Assembly: GCA_029934055.1 (NCBI GenBank)
Contig: JAOZMZ010000004.1
Coordinates: forward strand, 1 to 36,693
Direction: 5' to 3'
Length of the DNA stretch: 36,693 nt
Source: Kiritimatiellia bacterium
GTDB lineage: Bacteria; Verrucomicrobiota; Kiritimatiellia; B70-G9
Below are positions 1 to 7,639 of this stretch, piece after piece. A program made the position numbers and the translations under genes. The notes below the pieces were generated by a model. The model was given only the letters and a program-made list of their open reading frames with translations. It made no database searches and was not told where the DNA came from. Numbering within the stretch: position 1 is the first letter of the stretch; each line of letters starts with the position of its first letter.

Positions 1-77
1 TTTTCTTCTCGCCAAGCACGCCAAGGACGCCAAGGGACGGAGTGGATAATGGTTGATCGTTGATGGTTGATTGGTTG
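1..77 (+). repeat. long direct repeat, copy 1
   Basis: It starts with TTTTCTTCTCGCCAAGCACG, continues through a 9-bp-periodic CGCCAAGNA array and a GGACGGAG word, and ends in a TTGATCGTTGATGG-type tract. The same order of elements recurs at 255-328 with a few substitutions and small indels. The CGCCAAG array is close to the reverse complement of the CTTTGCG/CTTGGCG arrays between the two copies, so the region could fold back on itself. Confidence 0.65.
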
Positions 78-106
78 CTCGTGATAACGGAATGCACCCT
101 TCATCA

Positions 107-252
107 TTCTTAGATTCTTTCTTTGCGGTCTTTGCGCCCTTTGCGAGATATCCTCCCTTCTTCCCTCTTCTTTGCGAGCTTTGCGATCTTGGCGAGAAAT
201 TCTTCCTTCTTCCCTCTTCTTTGCGGTCTTTGTGATCTTTGCGAGAGTTTCT
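107..252 (+). repeat. tandem 49-bp repeat, about three units, with inner 9-bp period
   Basis: Units start near 107, 156 and 205. Bases 156-176 and 205-225 are identical over 21 positions. Each unit has a pyrimidine-rich CCTTCTTCCCTCTT lead followed by three CTTTGCGNN 9-mers and a closing GCGAGA. The first unit is the most divergent, lacking the CCCTTCTTCCC lead. The units are contiguous and degenerate, with no unique spacers, so this is not a CRISPR array. Confidence 0.65.
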
Positions 253-254
253 CT

Positions 255-328
255 TTTTCTTCTCGCCAAGCACGCCAAAAACGCCAAGGACGGAGAGCTT
301 AATAGTTGATCGTTGATTGGTTGATTGT
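255..328 (+). repeat. long direct repeat, copy 2
   Basis: This is the second copy of the element at 1-77, with the same leading TTTTCTTCTCGCCAAGCACG block, then CGCCAAAAACGCCAAGGACGG and a TTGATCG/TTGATTG tract. The first 24 bases are identical to copy 1; divergence is greater toward the end. Confidence 0.65.
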
Positions 329-376
329 GCTTACCTTTTGTGAATTTGGTGGAGGCTGTGCAGAGGAAGAGATAGA

Positions 377-404
377 ACCACGGAGGACACGGAGAACACG
401 GAGG
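377..404 (+). repeat. triplicated 9-mer (ACACGGAGG-type)
   Basis: Three head-to-tail 9-mers sharing CACGGAG lie at 377-404. Their 9-bp period equals that of the CGCCAAG and CTTTGCG arrays nearby although the words are unrelated. No function can be assigned. Confidence 0.55.
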
Positions 405-515
405 CCGGGGTTGGTTAATGGTTGATAGTTAATGGTTGATTGGAGGGAGCGGAAGACGGAGGTCGGCCGACTACGCCAAGGCTATGTCGGCCAGGGAGGT
501 CGGAGGTCGGGGGCT

Positions 516-2339
516 TCACTCGTCTTGCGGCACGGTCCGGGGCAGGTCCGCCGGCGGTGCGCCGGTCGAAGCCGCCTCGCCTTCTTCGGCGGCGGGCAGC
601 TCGGCGGCAATGTCTTCCTCGAGGTTGGTCTCGGCGGCGGTCTCTTCGGGATAGGTCTTTTCTTCGAAGTGGGCCTGCCTCAAGAGGTAGTCCTCGAATC
701 CCTGCCAAAGAAGGCGGGCACGGTCACGGCGAAGGGCATTGATGATGTTCTGGCGCAAGGATTCGAAGCGGGCGGGATCGCCGGGTTTTCTTTCGGCAAT
801 GTAGGCGATGGCGATGGCGTCCTCGAGGGGTACCAGGTCGGTCAATTCCCCCTGGTTACGCACGAGGATGGCCCGCAGAATGGTATCGGAAGTATCTTCG
901 TCGAGATCCTTGAATCCCACAGCGGCGGTGAGGTTGGTGACGTTGACGGGGATCAGCCCATGGCGGCGGACAATTTTCGCAAAAGTCTTGCCGGCGGCGA
1001 GGCCCTTTTCGAGGTCGTCGTGGAGTTTGCGGGCCTTTTCGGTGAGGGCTTTTTCGAGGGCGTCGGCCTCGGCGGCGGCGCGCACGCGCGCGGCGACCTC
1101 GTCGAATTGCGGCACGCGGGGCTCGAAACGTTCCTTGAGGGCGATGACGTAGACCGCACTGGTTCCGACGACGGCGTCGCTGAAGTAGTCATCCGGTCCG
1201 AGGCTGAGTTCGAAGGCGGCGTGGTTGAAGTCCAATCCGGCGGAGATGCCGGCGAGCGGCTCCTTTTCCGCAAAGGGCGGCAGGGTGAGGACTTTCAGGC
1301 CACGGTCGGCGGCGGCTTCTTCGAAGGTAGGTGCGTTGCCTTCGCGGTCGGGCGCAAGGGCGACGACGAAATCGGTGGCGGCGTCCTGGGCGGCGGCGAC
1401 GGCCGCATTGTGCCTGAGAGTGGCCGCGATCTCGTCATGGACTTCATCGAGCGGGCGGTAGAGGGAATCGGTTTCGGCGACGGCGTTGGTCGAGCTGGCG
1501 GCGTTGGTCGCGGCGGCATTGGTATCGGTGGTGAAATCGTCGATGTGTTGATCGTAGTAGGCCTGGATATCGTCTTCGGAAACGCTTGCGTCGGCGAGGT
1601 AGTTGCTGATGGGAAATTCCACGTAAGCCACGCGGACCTTTTCGGGGATGGTGAAGGCAGCCGGATCGCGGTCGAAATAGGCGCGCACATCCTCGCGTGA
1701 GAGATGGACCTCGCCGGCAACGTCGGAGGGCCGCACAAGGGTGTAGTCCACGGTGAAGACGTCGGTAAGCGTGGCGAAGGCTCGTTTCTGTTCGAAAGGC
1801 GAGATCAGGGCGGCGCGGCGGATCATGTGGCGCATTTTCTGAAGGATTATTTCTTCGCGGACGTGCTGTTCGAACTGGGTCTCGCTGACGCCGACGGACC
1901 TGAGGAGTCCGGCGATGAAGGCATTGTAGCGCGCGGGACTGAAGCGACCGTCCACGGCGAACCCGGGATGGTGCTGAATGGTGGCGACGACCTCGGCGTC
2001 GGAAGCGCTGATCCCGAGTTTGCGGGCCTCCGCGAGCGCGGCCAGTCTCCGCCAGGCGGCGCGGCGCAATTCCTTGTCGAGCTTGGGGGTGATATTGAGC
2101 GCCTGGCCCATGATCATCACCACCGAAAGGTAGCTGTTGAAGTAAGCCTGGCGAAATTCCTGGTGGGAAACCGGCTTGCCGTTGAGGCGGCCGGCGGCCT
2201 GCTGTTCGCGGGCGCGGCGGGCGCCGCGCGGGGTGATCATGCCCCAGATGACGAAGGTGAAGACGACCACCAGCAGAAAGCCCAGCCAGAGCAGGCGCGA
2301 CTGGATCAGGCGGTGAAATTTTCCTATCAGCATCGCCAT
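516..2339 (-). CDS. SurA/PpiD-like membrane-anchored periplasmic chaperone (peptidyl-prolyl isomerase family)
   Basis: Encodes about 607 residues, similar in size to PpiD. A short cytoplasmic N-terminus is followed by one transmembrane helix (about residues 14-35) and then a SurA_N-type helical chaperone domain (about 45-190). That domain contains the family-typical pattern around [20 protein letters not shown]. An Asn/Ala/Thr-rich linker lies near 265-290, followed by a large C-terminal region and an acidic, Glu/Ala-rich tail. I see no clear parvulin active-site signature, so chaperone activity for exported proteins is more likely than isomerase activity. I chose ATG 2339 because a GAGGT sequence lies a few bases upstream; 2375 and 2333 are alternatives. 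The gene is divergent from the microcompartment operon, and a functional link to it is not implied. Confidence 0.8.
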   Translation of the reverse strand: MAMLIGKFHRLIQSRLLWLGFLLVVVFTFVIWGMITPRGARRAREQQAAGRLNGKPVSHQEFRQAYFNSYLSVVMIMGQALNITPKLDKELRRAAWRRLAALAEARKLGISASDAEVVATIQHHPGFAVDGRFSPARYNAFIAGLLRSVGVSETQFEQHVREEIILQKMRHMIRRAALISPFEQKRAFATLTDVFTVDYTLVRPSDVAGEVHLSREDVRAYFDRDPAAFTIPEKVRVAYVEFPISNYLADASVSEDDIQAYYDQHIDDFTTDTNAAATNAASSTNAVAETDSLYRPLDEVHDEIAATLRHNAAVAAAQDAATDFVVALAPDREGNAPTFEEAAADRGLKVLTLPPFAEKEPLAGISAGLDFNHAAFELSLGPDDYFSDAVVGTSAVYVIALKERFEPRVPQFDEVAARVRAAAEADALEKALTEKARKLHDDLEKGLAAGKTFAKIVRRHGLIPVNVTNLTAAVGFKDLDEDTSDTILRAILVRNQGELTDLVPLEDAIAIAYIAERKPGDPARFESLRQNIINALRRDRARLLWQGFEDYLLRQAHFEEKTYPEETAAETNLEEDIAAELPAAEEGEAASTGAPPADLPRTVPQDE

Positions 2340-2354
2340 ATCGGTTCTACCTCG

Positions 2355-2370
2355 CCGGCCGACCGGCCGG
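2355..2370. other. GC-rich hairpin in the divergent intergenic region
   Basis: CCGGCC-GACC-GGCCGG can form a perfect 6-bp stem with a 4-base loop just upstream of the chaperone gene. A related word, GCCGACCGGCCGGGC, recurs at 2386-2400. It may be a protein-binding site or just GC-rich sequence. Confidence 0.3.
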
Positions 2371-2462
2371 AACACAACGCCGCCCGCCGACCGGCCGGGC
2401 GGAAATCAGGGCGTCACCTTATCCATCCTTCCCGTTGCGGTCAACATTTCTCTCCTGGCGTC

Positions 2463-2491
2463 TTTACCGGGCTGCGGCCAGAGGTTATGCT
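2463..2491 (+). promoter_or_regulatory. possible promoter of the microcompartment operon
   Basis: TTTACC (2463-2468), a 17-bp spacer and TATGCT (2486-2491) resemble a sigma70-type promoter, each box matching 4 of 6 consensus positions. Transcription would start near 2498, only a few bases before ATG 2503. This is weak evidence by inspection only. Confidence 0.3.
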
Positions 2492-2502
2492 TGCCTTTCG
2501 GA

Positions 2503-3774
2503 ATGAAAGACAAGCTCTCCATCGCCGTCGGCGCCGATCACGGCGGATTCGAACTCAAGCAGGCACTGATCCCCTTTCTGCGCTCCCTGGGACACGAGGT
2601 AAAGGACTGCGGCACTCACGACACCACGCCGGTTGATTATCCGCTCTTCGCCCTGGCGGTGGCCCGGCGCGTGGCCTCCGGCGAATGCGATTTCGGGATC
2701 ATGGTGGACGGTGCCGGCATCGGCTCGGCGATTACGGCGAACAAGGTGCCGGGAATCCGCGCCGCGGCGGTGTACAACGAAAAACTGGCCCTCAACAGCC
2801 GGGAGCATAACGACGCCAACGTATTGACTCTCGGATCGCAGTACATTACTCTTGAGCAAGCCCGGACGGTGGTGAGGGCTTTCCTCACCCACGAGTGCAC
2901 GCTGGAGCGGCACCGCCGCCGGGTGGGGTTGATAGAGGCCATCGAACGCAGTCCGTCGGGGATCCCCGCGGGCGTCGAAGGTGCGGGAGCGGAGAAAGAA
3001 ATGGATCTGGATCCTGAAGACATCGGCCGCATCGCCGAGCGGGTGAAGCAGCTCGTCGGCACGGGATCCGGGGGTGCGCCGGGGGCGCTTCCCTCGCCGG
3101 GCCCGGAAGAAATCGCCAAGATGATCGACCATACCCTTCTCAAGCCGGAGGCCTCCAAGGCAGACATCGAAAAGCTCTGCGATGAAGCCCGGACACACAA
3201 CTTCTACTCGGTCTGCGTCAACCCCGCCTACGTGAGTCTCGCCGCACGCCGCCTGCAGGGGTCCGAGGTCAAGGTCACCTGCGTGGTAGGCTTTCCGCTC
3301 GGGGCCCAGGCGCCCGAGATCAAGGTTCTCGAGGCCCGCAAGGCGTTGCGGGAAGGCGCCCGGGAGATAGACATGGTCATCAATGTCGGCGCGTTGAAAA
3401 GCGGCGATGACGCCCTGGTTTTGCGGGACATACGGGGGGTGGTGGAAGCCTGCATCGAGAGCCGGGCGATCTGCAAAGTGATCCTTGAGACGGCCCTGCT
3501 GACCGACGAAGAAAAGGTACGTGCCTGCCGACTGAGCGTGAAGGCCGGCGCACATTTCGTAAAGACCTCGACGGGATTCGGTCCGGGCGGCGCCACGGAA
3601 GAAGACATTCGGCTGATGAGCCGCGAGGTGGCGCCGAAACTGGGCGTCAAGGCTTCCGGCGGAATACGCAGTTACGACGACGCCGTGCGCATGATCGCGG
3701 CCGGAGCCACGCGCATCGGATCGAGCAGCAGTGTAAAGATAGTCGAAGAAGCACGGGCGCGCACCGGCGGGTGA
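2503..3774 (+). CDS. RpiB-like / deoxyribose-phosphate aldolase (DeoC) fusion enzyme of a microcompartment
   Basis: About 423 residues in three parts. Residues 1-150 are RpiB-like: Asp12-His13 in ADHGG, His102-Asn103 in REHNDAN and the Arg-rich ERHRRRV near 136 are conserved. The E. coli motif CGTGVG, with its catalytic Cys and Thr, reads DGAGIG here (Asp69, Ala71). Residues 167-186 form an amphipathic helix ([16 protein letters not shown]) flanked by Gly/Ala/Pro-rich linkers, typical of an encapsulation peptide. Residues about 200-423 are DeoC, with Asp290 in EIDMVIN, Schiff-base Lys358-equivalent Lys354 in [12 protein letters not shown] and Lys383 in VKASGG. DeoC cleaves 2-deoxyribose 5-phosphate to glyceraldehyde 3-phosphate and acetaldehyde. 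It is the first gene of the shell operon, which suggests cargo. A TTG at 2491 with a better-spaced GAGG is an alternative start. The role of the RpiB half is open. Confidence 0.92.
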   Translation: MKDKLSIAVGADHGGFELKQALIPFLRSLGHEVKDCGTHDTTPVDYPLFALAVARRVASGECDFGIMVDGAGIGSAITANKVPGIRAAAVYNEKLALNSREHNDANVLTLGSQYITLEQARTVVRAFLTHECTLERHRRRVGLIEAIERSPSGIPAGVEGAGAEKEMDLDPEDIGRIAERVKQLVGTGSGGAPGALPSPGPEEIAKMIDHTLLKPEASKADIEKLCDEARTHNFYSVCVNPAYVSLAARRLQGSEVKVTCVVGFPLGAQAPEIKVLEARKALREGAREIDMVINVGALKSGDDALVLRDIRGVVEACIESRAICKVILETALLTDEEKVRACRLSVKAGAHFVKTSTGFGPGGATEEDIRLMSREVAPKLGVKASGGIRSYDDAVRMIAAGATRIGSSSSVKIVEEARARTGG

Positions 3775-3826
3775 TGATACCGGTTTCCGGTCGCAGCCGT
3801 TCTTTCCAGAGGAAAGGAGCAGACAA

Positions 3827-4450
3827 GTGGCGGAACTGAGGACCTACGTTTTTCTCGACAGTCTCCAGCCGCAGTTCGCGGCCTTTCTGGGGACCGTCGC
3901 CCAGGGATTTCTGCCTGTGGCCGGGCAGGCCTCGCTCTTTGTGGAGATATCCCCGGGAATCGAAATAAACCGGATAACCGACGTGGCGCTCAAGGCGACC
4001 AACGTGACTCCCGGAATGCAGATCGTCGAACGCCTCTACGGCATGCTCGAGATCCATTCCGATTCCCAGGCCGACGTGCGCCAGGCAGGCGCCGCGATCC
4101 TCCAGGCTCTCGACCTGAAAGAAGAAGACCGCATCAAGCCCAAGGTCTATTCCAGCCAGGTCATCCGGCGCATCGCCGACCACCAGACCCAGCTCATCAA
4201 CCGCATGCGCCACGGCAACATGATCATTCCCGGTCACACCCTTTACGTAATGGAGGTCGCCCCGGCCGGCTATGCGGCCCTGGCGGCCAACGAGGCCGAA
4301 AAGGCGGCCGAAATCAACATTCTCGAGGTACGTACCTTCGGCAGTTTCGGACGGGTTTATCTCGGCGGCGAGGAACGTGATATTGATATCGGCTATCGCG
4401 CCGCGGAAAACGCCATTGCGGCGCTCACCGGGCGCGAACCGAAGAAATGA
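3827..4450 (+). CDS. tandem-domain microcompartment shell protein (BMC-T), copy 1
   Basis: 207 residues with two Pfam00936-like BMC domains (about 34-98 and 136-202) in the standard, non-permuted order. Domain 1 begins [12 protein letters not shown] and domain 2 begins [13 protein letters not shown] roughly 30-residue N-terminal lead ([14 protein letters not shown]) precedes the first domain. BMC-T proteins form trimers that look like hexamers and tile the shell facets, often with a wider pore for larger metabolites or cofactors. The start is GTG, supported by AAAGGAG seven bases upstream. It lies 52 bp after the fusion enzyme and before the BMC-H gene, in one transcription unit. The pore-lining residues cannot be assigned safely by eye. 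Confidence 0.9.
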   Translation: MAELRTYVFLDSLQPQFAAFLGTVAQGFLPVAGQASLFVEISPGIEINRITDVALKATNVTPGMQIVERLYGMLEIHSDSQADVRQAGAAILQALDLKEEDRIKPKVYSSQVIRRIADHQTQLINRMRHGNMIIPGHTLYVMEVAPAGYAALAANEAEKAAEINILEVRTFGSFGRVYLGGEERDIDIGYRAAENAIAALTGREPKK

Positions 4451-4555
4451 GGTCGCCGCACAGAGCGCTTTCACGCCTGAAAAAAGGATGATTTGGGACC
4501 GGCCCGGAGAGCCGGTGAATGTCGAGAAGGCAAACGAAAGACTGAGAGGTGCAAA

Positions 4556-4852
4556 ATGGCTGAAGCATTAGGAATGATAGAAACCCGCTCGTTTCCGGCG
4601 GTGGTCGAAGCCGCCGACGCCATGGTCAAAGCCGCCAAGGTCGAACTGGTGACCTACGAGAAGACCGGCGGCGGATATACCTCCGTGGTCGTCCGCGGTG
4701 ATGTCGCCGCGGTCAAGGCGGCCTGCGAGGCCGGACAGATCGCCGCCGGCCGCGTCGGCGAAGTGGTCGCCGTCCACGTGATCGCCCGGCCGCACACCAA
4801 CGTGGATGCCGTGCTGCCGCTCGGACGGGCTCCGGAAACGAAAAAGAAATGA
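4556..4852 (+). CDS. hexameric microcompartment shell protein (BMC-H)
   Basis: 98 residues, the usual size for a single-domain BMC-H protein such as PduA or EutM. It opens with the hallmark [21 protein letters not shown] and has the pore-loop pattern KTGGGYTS at residues 36-43, where PduA-like proteins have K-x-G-S-G. Hexamers of this protein should form most of the facet area. It is the only BMC-H gene in the cluster. ATG 4556 fits the family N-terminus exactly and has GAGAGG six bases upstream. The short Lys-rich C-terminus (ETKKK) is unremarkable. Confidence 0.96.
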   Translation: MAEALGMIETRSFPAVVEAADAMVKAAKVELVTYEKTGGGYTSVVVRGDVAAVKAACEAGQIAAGRVGEVVAVHVIARPHTNVDAVLPLGRAPETKKK

Positions 4853-4878
4853 GCGCCTGAGAGAACGGACGGAGCGAT

Positions 4879-5181
4879 ATGAACCTCGGCAAAGTCGTCG
4901 GCACGGTGGTCTCGACGCGCAAGGAGCAAAGCCTCGAGGGGCTTAAACTCCAACTGGTGAAATACGTTGACGAACACGGCAAGGAAACCGGGGCCCAGGT
5001 CGTCGCCGTAGACACCGTCGGCGCCGGCCCCGGAGAAATGGTGCTCGTGGCCTGCGGCAGCTCCGCACGCCAGACGACCGCCACCGACAAACGGCCGTGT
5101 GACGCGGTCATAATGGCCATCGTGGACTCGTGGAACGTCGGCGATCGCACTGTCTACCGCAAGTCGGAAACCGACCGGTAA
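4879..5181 (+). CDS. pentameric vertex protein (BMC-P, EutN/CcmL family), copy 1
   Basis: 100 residues of the EutN/CcmL fold: an N-terminal MNLGKVVGTVVSTRK strand, the GAGPGEMVLVACGSSAR signature in the middle and a C-terminal AIVDSW strand. Such proteins form pentamers that cap the vertices of the icosahedral shell. This copy matches the family best among the three encoded here. It follows BMC-H by 26 bp and precedes the aldehyde dehydrogenase. Confidence 0.95.
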   Translation: MNLGKVVGTVVSTRKEQSLEGLKLQLVKYVDEHGKETGAQVVAVDTVGAGPGEMVLVACGSSARQTTATDKRPCDAVIMAIVDSWNVGDRTVYRKSETDR

Positions 5182-5266
5182 ACCGAGCAGGCGCCTTTTC
5201 GCCGTCCGGAACTGATCTCCGGCGTCCGCGGCGGCCGCATATTTCAGCCAAGAAAGGGGTTTTGCA

Positions 5267-6712
5267 ATGGCCAGACTGAGTGACCGGGAAATCGAAGAAA
5301 TCGCCCGGCGCATCGCCGCCGACATAACCGGGGCGCCGACCAACGCTTCCCCCGGTGCTGCGCCGCCTCCGACTTCGTCTTCCGCCATGTCGGGAATATT
5401 CGCCTCGGTCGACGAAGCTGTGCGTGCCGCATCCGAAGCCCAACCGCGCTTCGCCGCTCTCACCCTCGAAAAACGCGGGGAAATCATAGCTTCCATCCGC
5501 GCCAGGATGCTGGCCGAAGCCACCGCCCTGGCGCGCGCCGCCTACGAGGAGACCGGGCTGGGCCGCTTCGAAGACAAAATAATGAAAAACGAACTGGTCG
5601 CCCGCAAGACGCCCGGGATCGAGGATCTGCATCCGACCGCCTACAGCGGTGATCACGGCCTGACCATCTGCGAGCCGGCGCCCTTCGGCGTGATCGGGGC
5701 CATCACCCCCTGCACCAACCCCACTTCGACCATCATCTGCAACTCGATCGCCATGCTTGCGGCCGGAAACACCGTTGTCTTCAACGTGCATCCCACCGCC
5801 CGTAACTGTTCCAAGCTGACCATTCAGCTCGTCAACCAGGCGGTGACCGCCGCCGGCGGTCCTCCCAACACGGTCACCGGCGTGGAGAACCCCACCATCG
5901 AAAGCGCCCAGCAGCTCATGCGCCATCCGGCGGTGCGCCTTGTGGTGGTCACCGGCGGCGGGGGCGTCGTCAAGGCGGCCATGGAAAGCGGCAAGCGCGC
6001 CATTTGTGCCGGGCCGGGCAACCCGCCGGTCGTCGTCGACGAGACCGCCGACATCGAAAAGGCCGCCCGCGACATCGTGCTCGGAGCCTCGACCGACAAC
6101 AACATCATCTGCGTCGACGAAAAGGAAGTGATCGTCGTCGAATCCGTCGCCGACACACTCTTGCAGGCCATGGCCCGCAACAACGCGGTGATCATCGGCA
6201 AGGATCGCCTGAGTGCGCTCGAAAAGGTGATCTTCACGGAAGTCCACGGGCCGCGCAAACCCGCCACCGTCAACCGCGAACTCATCGGCAAGAACGCCGA
6301 CCTGATCCTCTCGCGCATCGGCTTGAATGTGCCGGCCACGATCCGCCTCGGAATAGTCGAAGTCAATGAAGATCATCCCCTGCTGTGGACCGAACAGATG
6401 ATGCCGATCCTTCCGGTTGTGCGGGTGCCGGACGCCGATTACGCCATCGACCTGGCCGTCAAGGTCGAGGGCGGCAACCGCCATTCGTTCATCATGCACT
6501 CGCGCAATCTCGACAATCTCAGCCGCATGGCCCGCGAGTGCAACGCGAGTATCTTCGTGAAAAACGGACGTTCCCAAGCCGGGCTCGGCTTCGGCGGCGA
6601 GGGCTACTGCTCCTTTACGATCGCCAGCCCCACCGGCGAAGGACTCACCGGTCCGCGGACGTTCTCGCGCAGTCGGCGTTGCGTCCTGGTTGACCATTTC
6701 CGAATCGTGTAA
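5267..6712 (+). CDS. CoA-acylating aldehyde dehydrogenase of the microcompartment (EutE/PduP-like)
   Basis: 481 residues. Residues 4-22 (LSDREIEEIARRIAADI) form an amphipathic helix followed by a Pro/Ser/Ala linker (about 23-42), the layout of a shell-targeting encapsulation peptide in PduP. The catalytic domain starts near residue 43 (SGIFASVDEAV). The cofactor region contains GAITPCTNPTSTIICNS (about 144-160), the nucleophile is Cys282 in NNIICVDEKEV, and the C-terminus RCVLVDHFRIV matches EutE/PduP. The expected reaction is aldehyde + NAD+ + CoA to acyl-CoA + NADH; here the likely substrate is acetaldehyde released by DeoC. AAAGGGG lies seven bases upstream of ATG 5267. The stop overlaps the next ATG by one base, suggesting coupled translation. 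Confidence 0.95.
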   Translation: MARLSDREIEEIARRIAADITGAPTNASPGAAPPPTSSSAMSGIFASVDEAVRAASEAQPRFAALTLEKRGEIIASIRARMLAEATALARAAYEETGLGRFEDKIMKNELVARKTPGIEDLHPTAYSGDHGLTICEPAPFGVIGAITPCTNPTSTIICNSIAMLAAGNTVVFNVHPTARNCSKLTIQLVNQAVTAAGGPPNTVTGVENPTIESAQQLMRHPAVRLVVVTGGGGVVKAAMESGKRAICAGPGNPPVVVDETADIEKAARDIVLGASTDNNIICVDEKEVIVVESVADTLLQAMARNNAVIIGKDRLSALEKVIFTEVHGPRKPATVNRELIGKNADLILSRIGLNVPATIRLGIVEVNEDHPLLWTEQMMPILPVVRVPDADYAIDLAVKVEGGNRHSFIMHSRNLDNLSRMARECNASIFVKNGRSQAGLGFGGEGYCSFTIASPTGEGLTGPRTFSRSRRCVLVDHFRIV

Positions 6713-7341
6713 TGAAGAAGTACCCGGCCATCGCCCTTCTCGAATTCGACGACATCCCGGCTGGGATGACCACCGCCGATGCCATGCTCAAGGAATCACC
6801 CGTGGCGGTCATTCGTACCGGAACCATCGGCGGAGCCGGATTTCTCACCATCCTGGCCGGCACCACGGCGGCCGTGCAGGAAGCGCTGCGCGAAGGGCTT
6901 CTTCTCGCCGGCGAACGCCTGCGCGATCATGCCTTCCTGCCCGACGTTCATCAGGCGCTCTACGACGCGGTCCTCGAAGCGCACCGCAATCCGCCGGGCG
7001 GCGCAATCGGCGTGCTCACCACCTCCACGGTGACCGCAAACGTCCTGGCCCTCGAACGCGCGCTCAAGGGCACTCCGGTAACCCTCGTGGAAGTGCGGCT
7101 CGGAGACCCCGCCCTGGCCGGACAAGCACTCGGCATCGTCAGCGGGGAACTGCGCGACGTACAGGCCGCCATGGAACTCGCACTGGAAGTGATCGCGGCA
7201 CGCGCGGTGAGCGCCTCGCACCGCATCATCACCGCACCACACGAGGCTTTCCTGCGCCAGCTCGGGCAAACCAGCGATATCTTCACCGCCGCGGCGGTGG
7301 AACTCGAAGGAGAAAAACCGGCCACCCCGGTTTCGCAGTAG
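6712..7341 (+). CDS. tandem-domain microcompartment shell protein (BMC-T), copy 2, divergent
   Basis: 209 residues with two BMC-like domains: about 4-70 (PAIALLEFDDIPAGMTTADA) and 97-165 (GAIGVLTTSTVTANVLALER). A helical connector lies between them and a C-terminal tail ends in EKPATPVSQ. It is clearly different from the BMC-T at 3827-4450 and contains no cysteine, so it cannot hold the iron-sulfur cluster known in PduT-type trimers. Trimers should occupy shell facets, possibly with a specific pore. Its ATG overlaps the dehydrogenase stop codon (TAATG), so the two are probably made together. The second domain is divergent, so the family call rests on fold-like pattern and context. Confidence 0.85.
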   Translation: MKKYPAIALLEFDDIPAGMTTADAMLKESPVAVIRTGTIGGAGFLTILAGTTAAVQEALREGLLLAGERLRDHAFLPDVHQALYDAVLEAHRNPPGGAIGVLTTSTVTANVLALERALKGTPVTLVEVRLGDPALAGQALGIVSGELRDVQAAMELALEVIAARAVSASHRIITAPHEAFLRQLGQTSDIFTAAAVELEGEKPATPVSQ

Positions 7342-7351
7342 GACAAGGATC

Positions 7352-7639
7352 ATGAAGCTCGCGGAAGTCATCGGACAAGTCATTCCGGCCCGCGTCTATG
7401 ACGGGCTGGAAAGCGTCCCCATGCTTCTCATCCGTCCCCTGGATGAACACCGCCATCCTGCGGGAAAGACGCTCGTGGCCGCCGACAGCACGCGCATGGC
7501 CGGGCCGGGCGAACTCGTCTACTACGAAGGCGGCCGCGAAGCCGCCCTGGCACTGGACCCATGGTTCGTTCCGGTCGACCACGCCATCGTTGGGATCGTC
7601 GACTCGGTGCACGTGACTTCCGGAGAAGACGCGCCATGA
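7352..7639 (+). CDS. pentameric vertex protein (BMC-P, EutN/CcmL family), copy 2, divergent
   Basis: 95 residues with EutN-like ends (MKLAEVIGQVIPARV and AIVGIVDSV). The centre is altered: the usual GxGxGE..GSSAR stretch reads MAGPGELVYYEGGREAALAL. It starts 10 bp after the second BMC-T gene, with AAGGA upstream, and its TGA overlaps the next ATG as ATGA. It likely forms a distinct pentamer, or a heteromer with the other two copies. Confidence 0.88.
   Translation: MKLAEVIGQVIPARVYDGLESVPMLLIRPLDEHRHPAGKTLVAADSTRMAGPGELVYYEGGREAALALDPWFVPVDHAIVGIVDSVHVTSGEDAP

Larger units (their letters stand above)
1..515. repeat. repeat-rich intergenic region without genes
   Basis: No credible gene is seen. 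The stretch is built from degenerate short repeats: two long direct copies (1-77 and 255-328), about three tandem 49-bp units (107-252), a triplicated CACGGAG-type 9-mer (377-104 spacing from 377 to 404) and TTGATCG/TTGATTG-rich tracts at about 45-77, 301-327 and 413-442. Bases 443-515 show no clear feature apart from repeated GAGGTCGG words. The composition is T-rich and differs from the GC-rich coding neighbours. Function is unknown; similar intergenic repeat families occur in many environmental bacterial genomes. Confidence 0.7.

Noticed and set aside
107-252. CRISPR array
   Set aside because: The 49-bp units are contiguous and degenerate with an inner 9-bp period; there are no unique spacers of constant size and no cas genes.
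432-1700. 422-residue plus-strand open frame
   Set aside because: It is antisense to the chaperone gene, very Gly/Val-rich and without domain patterns, typical of a shadow frame in GC-rich coding DNA.
2484-2530. ATG 2487 as start of the fusion enzyme
   Set aside because: It is in a different frame from the RpiB sequence; only TTG 2491 and ATG 2503 are in frame.
5108-6697. 529-residue minus-strand open frame
   Set aside because: It lies fully opposite the aldehyde dehydrogenase, which has intact family motifs; the translation is low-complexity (Gly, Asp, Arg, His).
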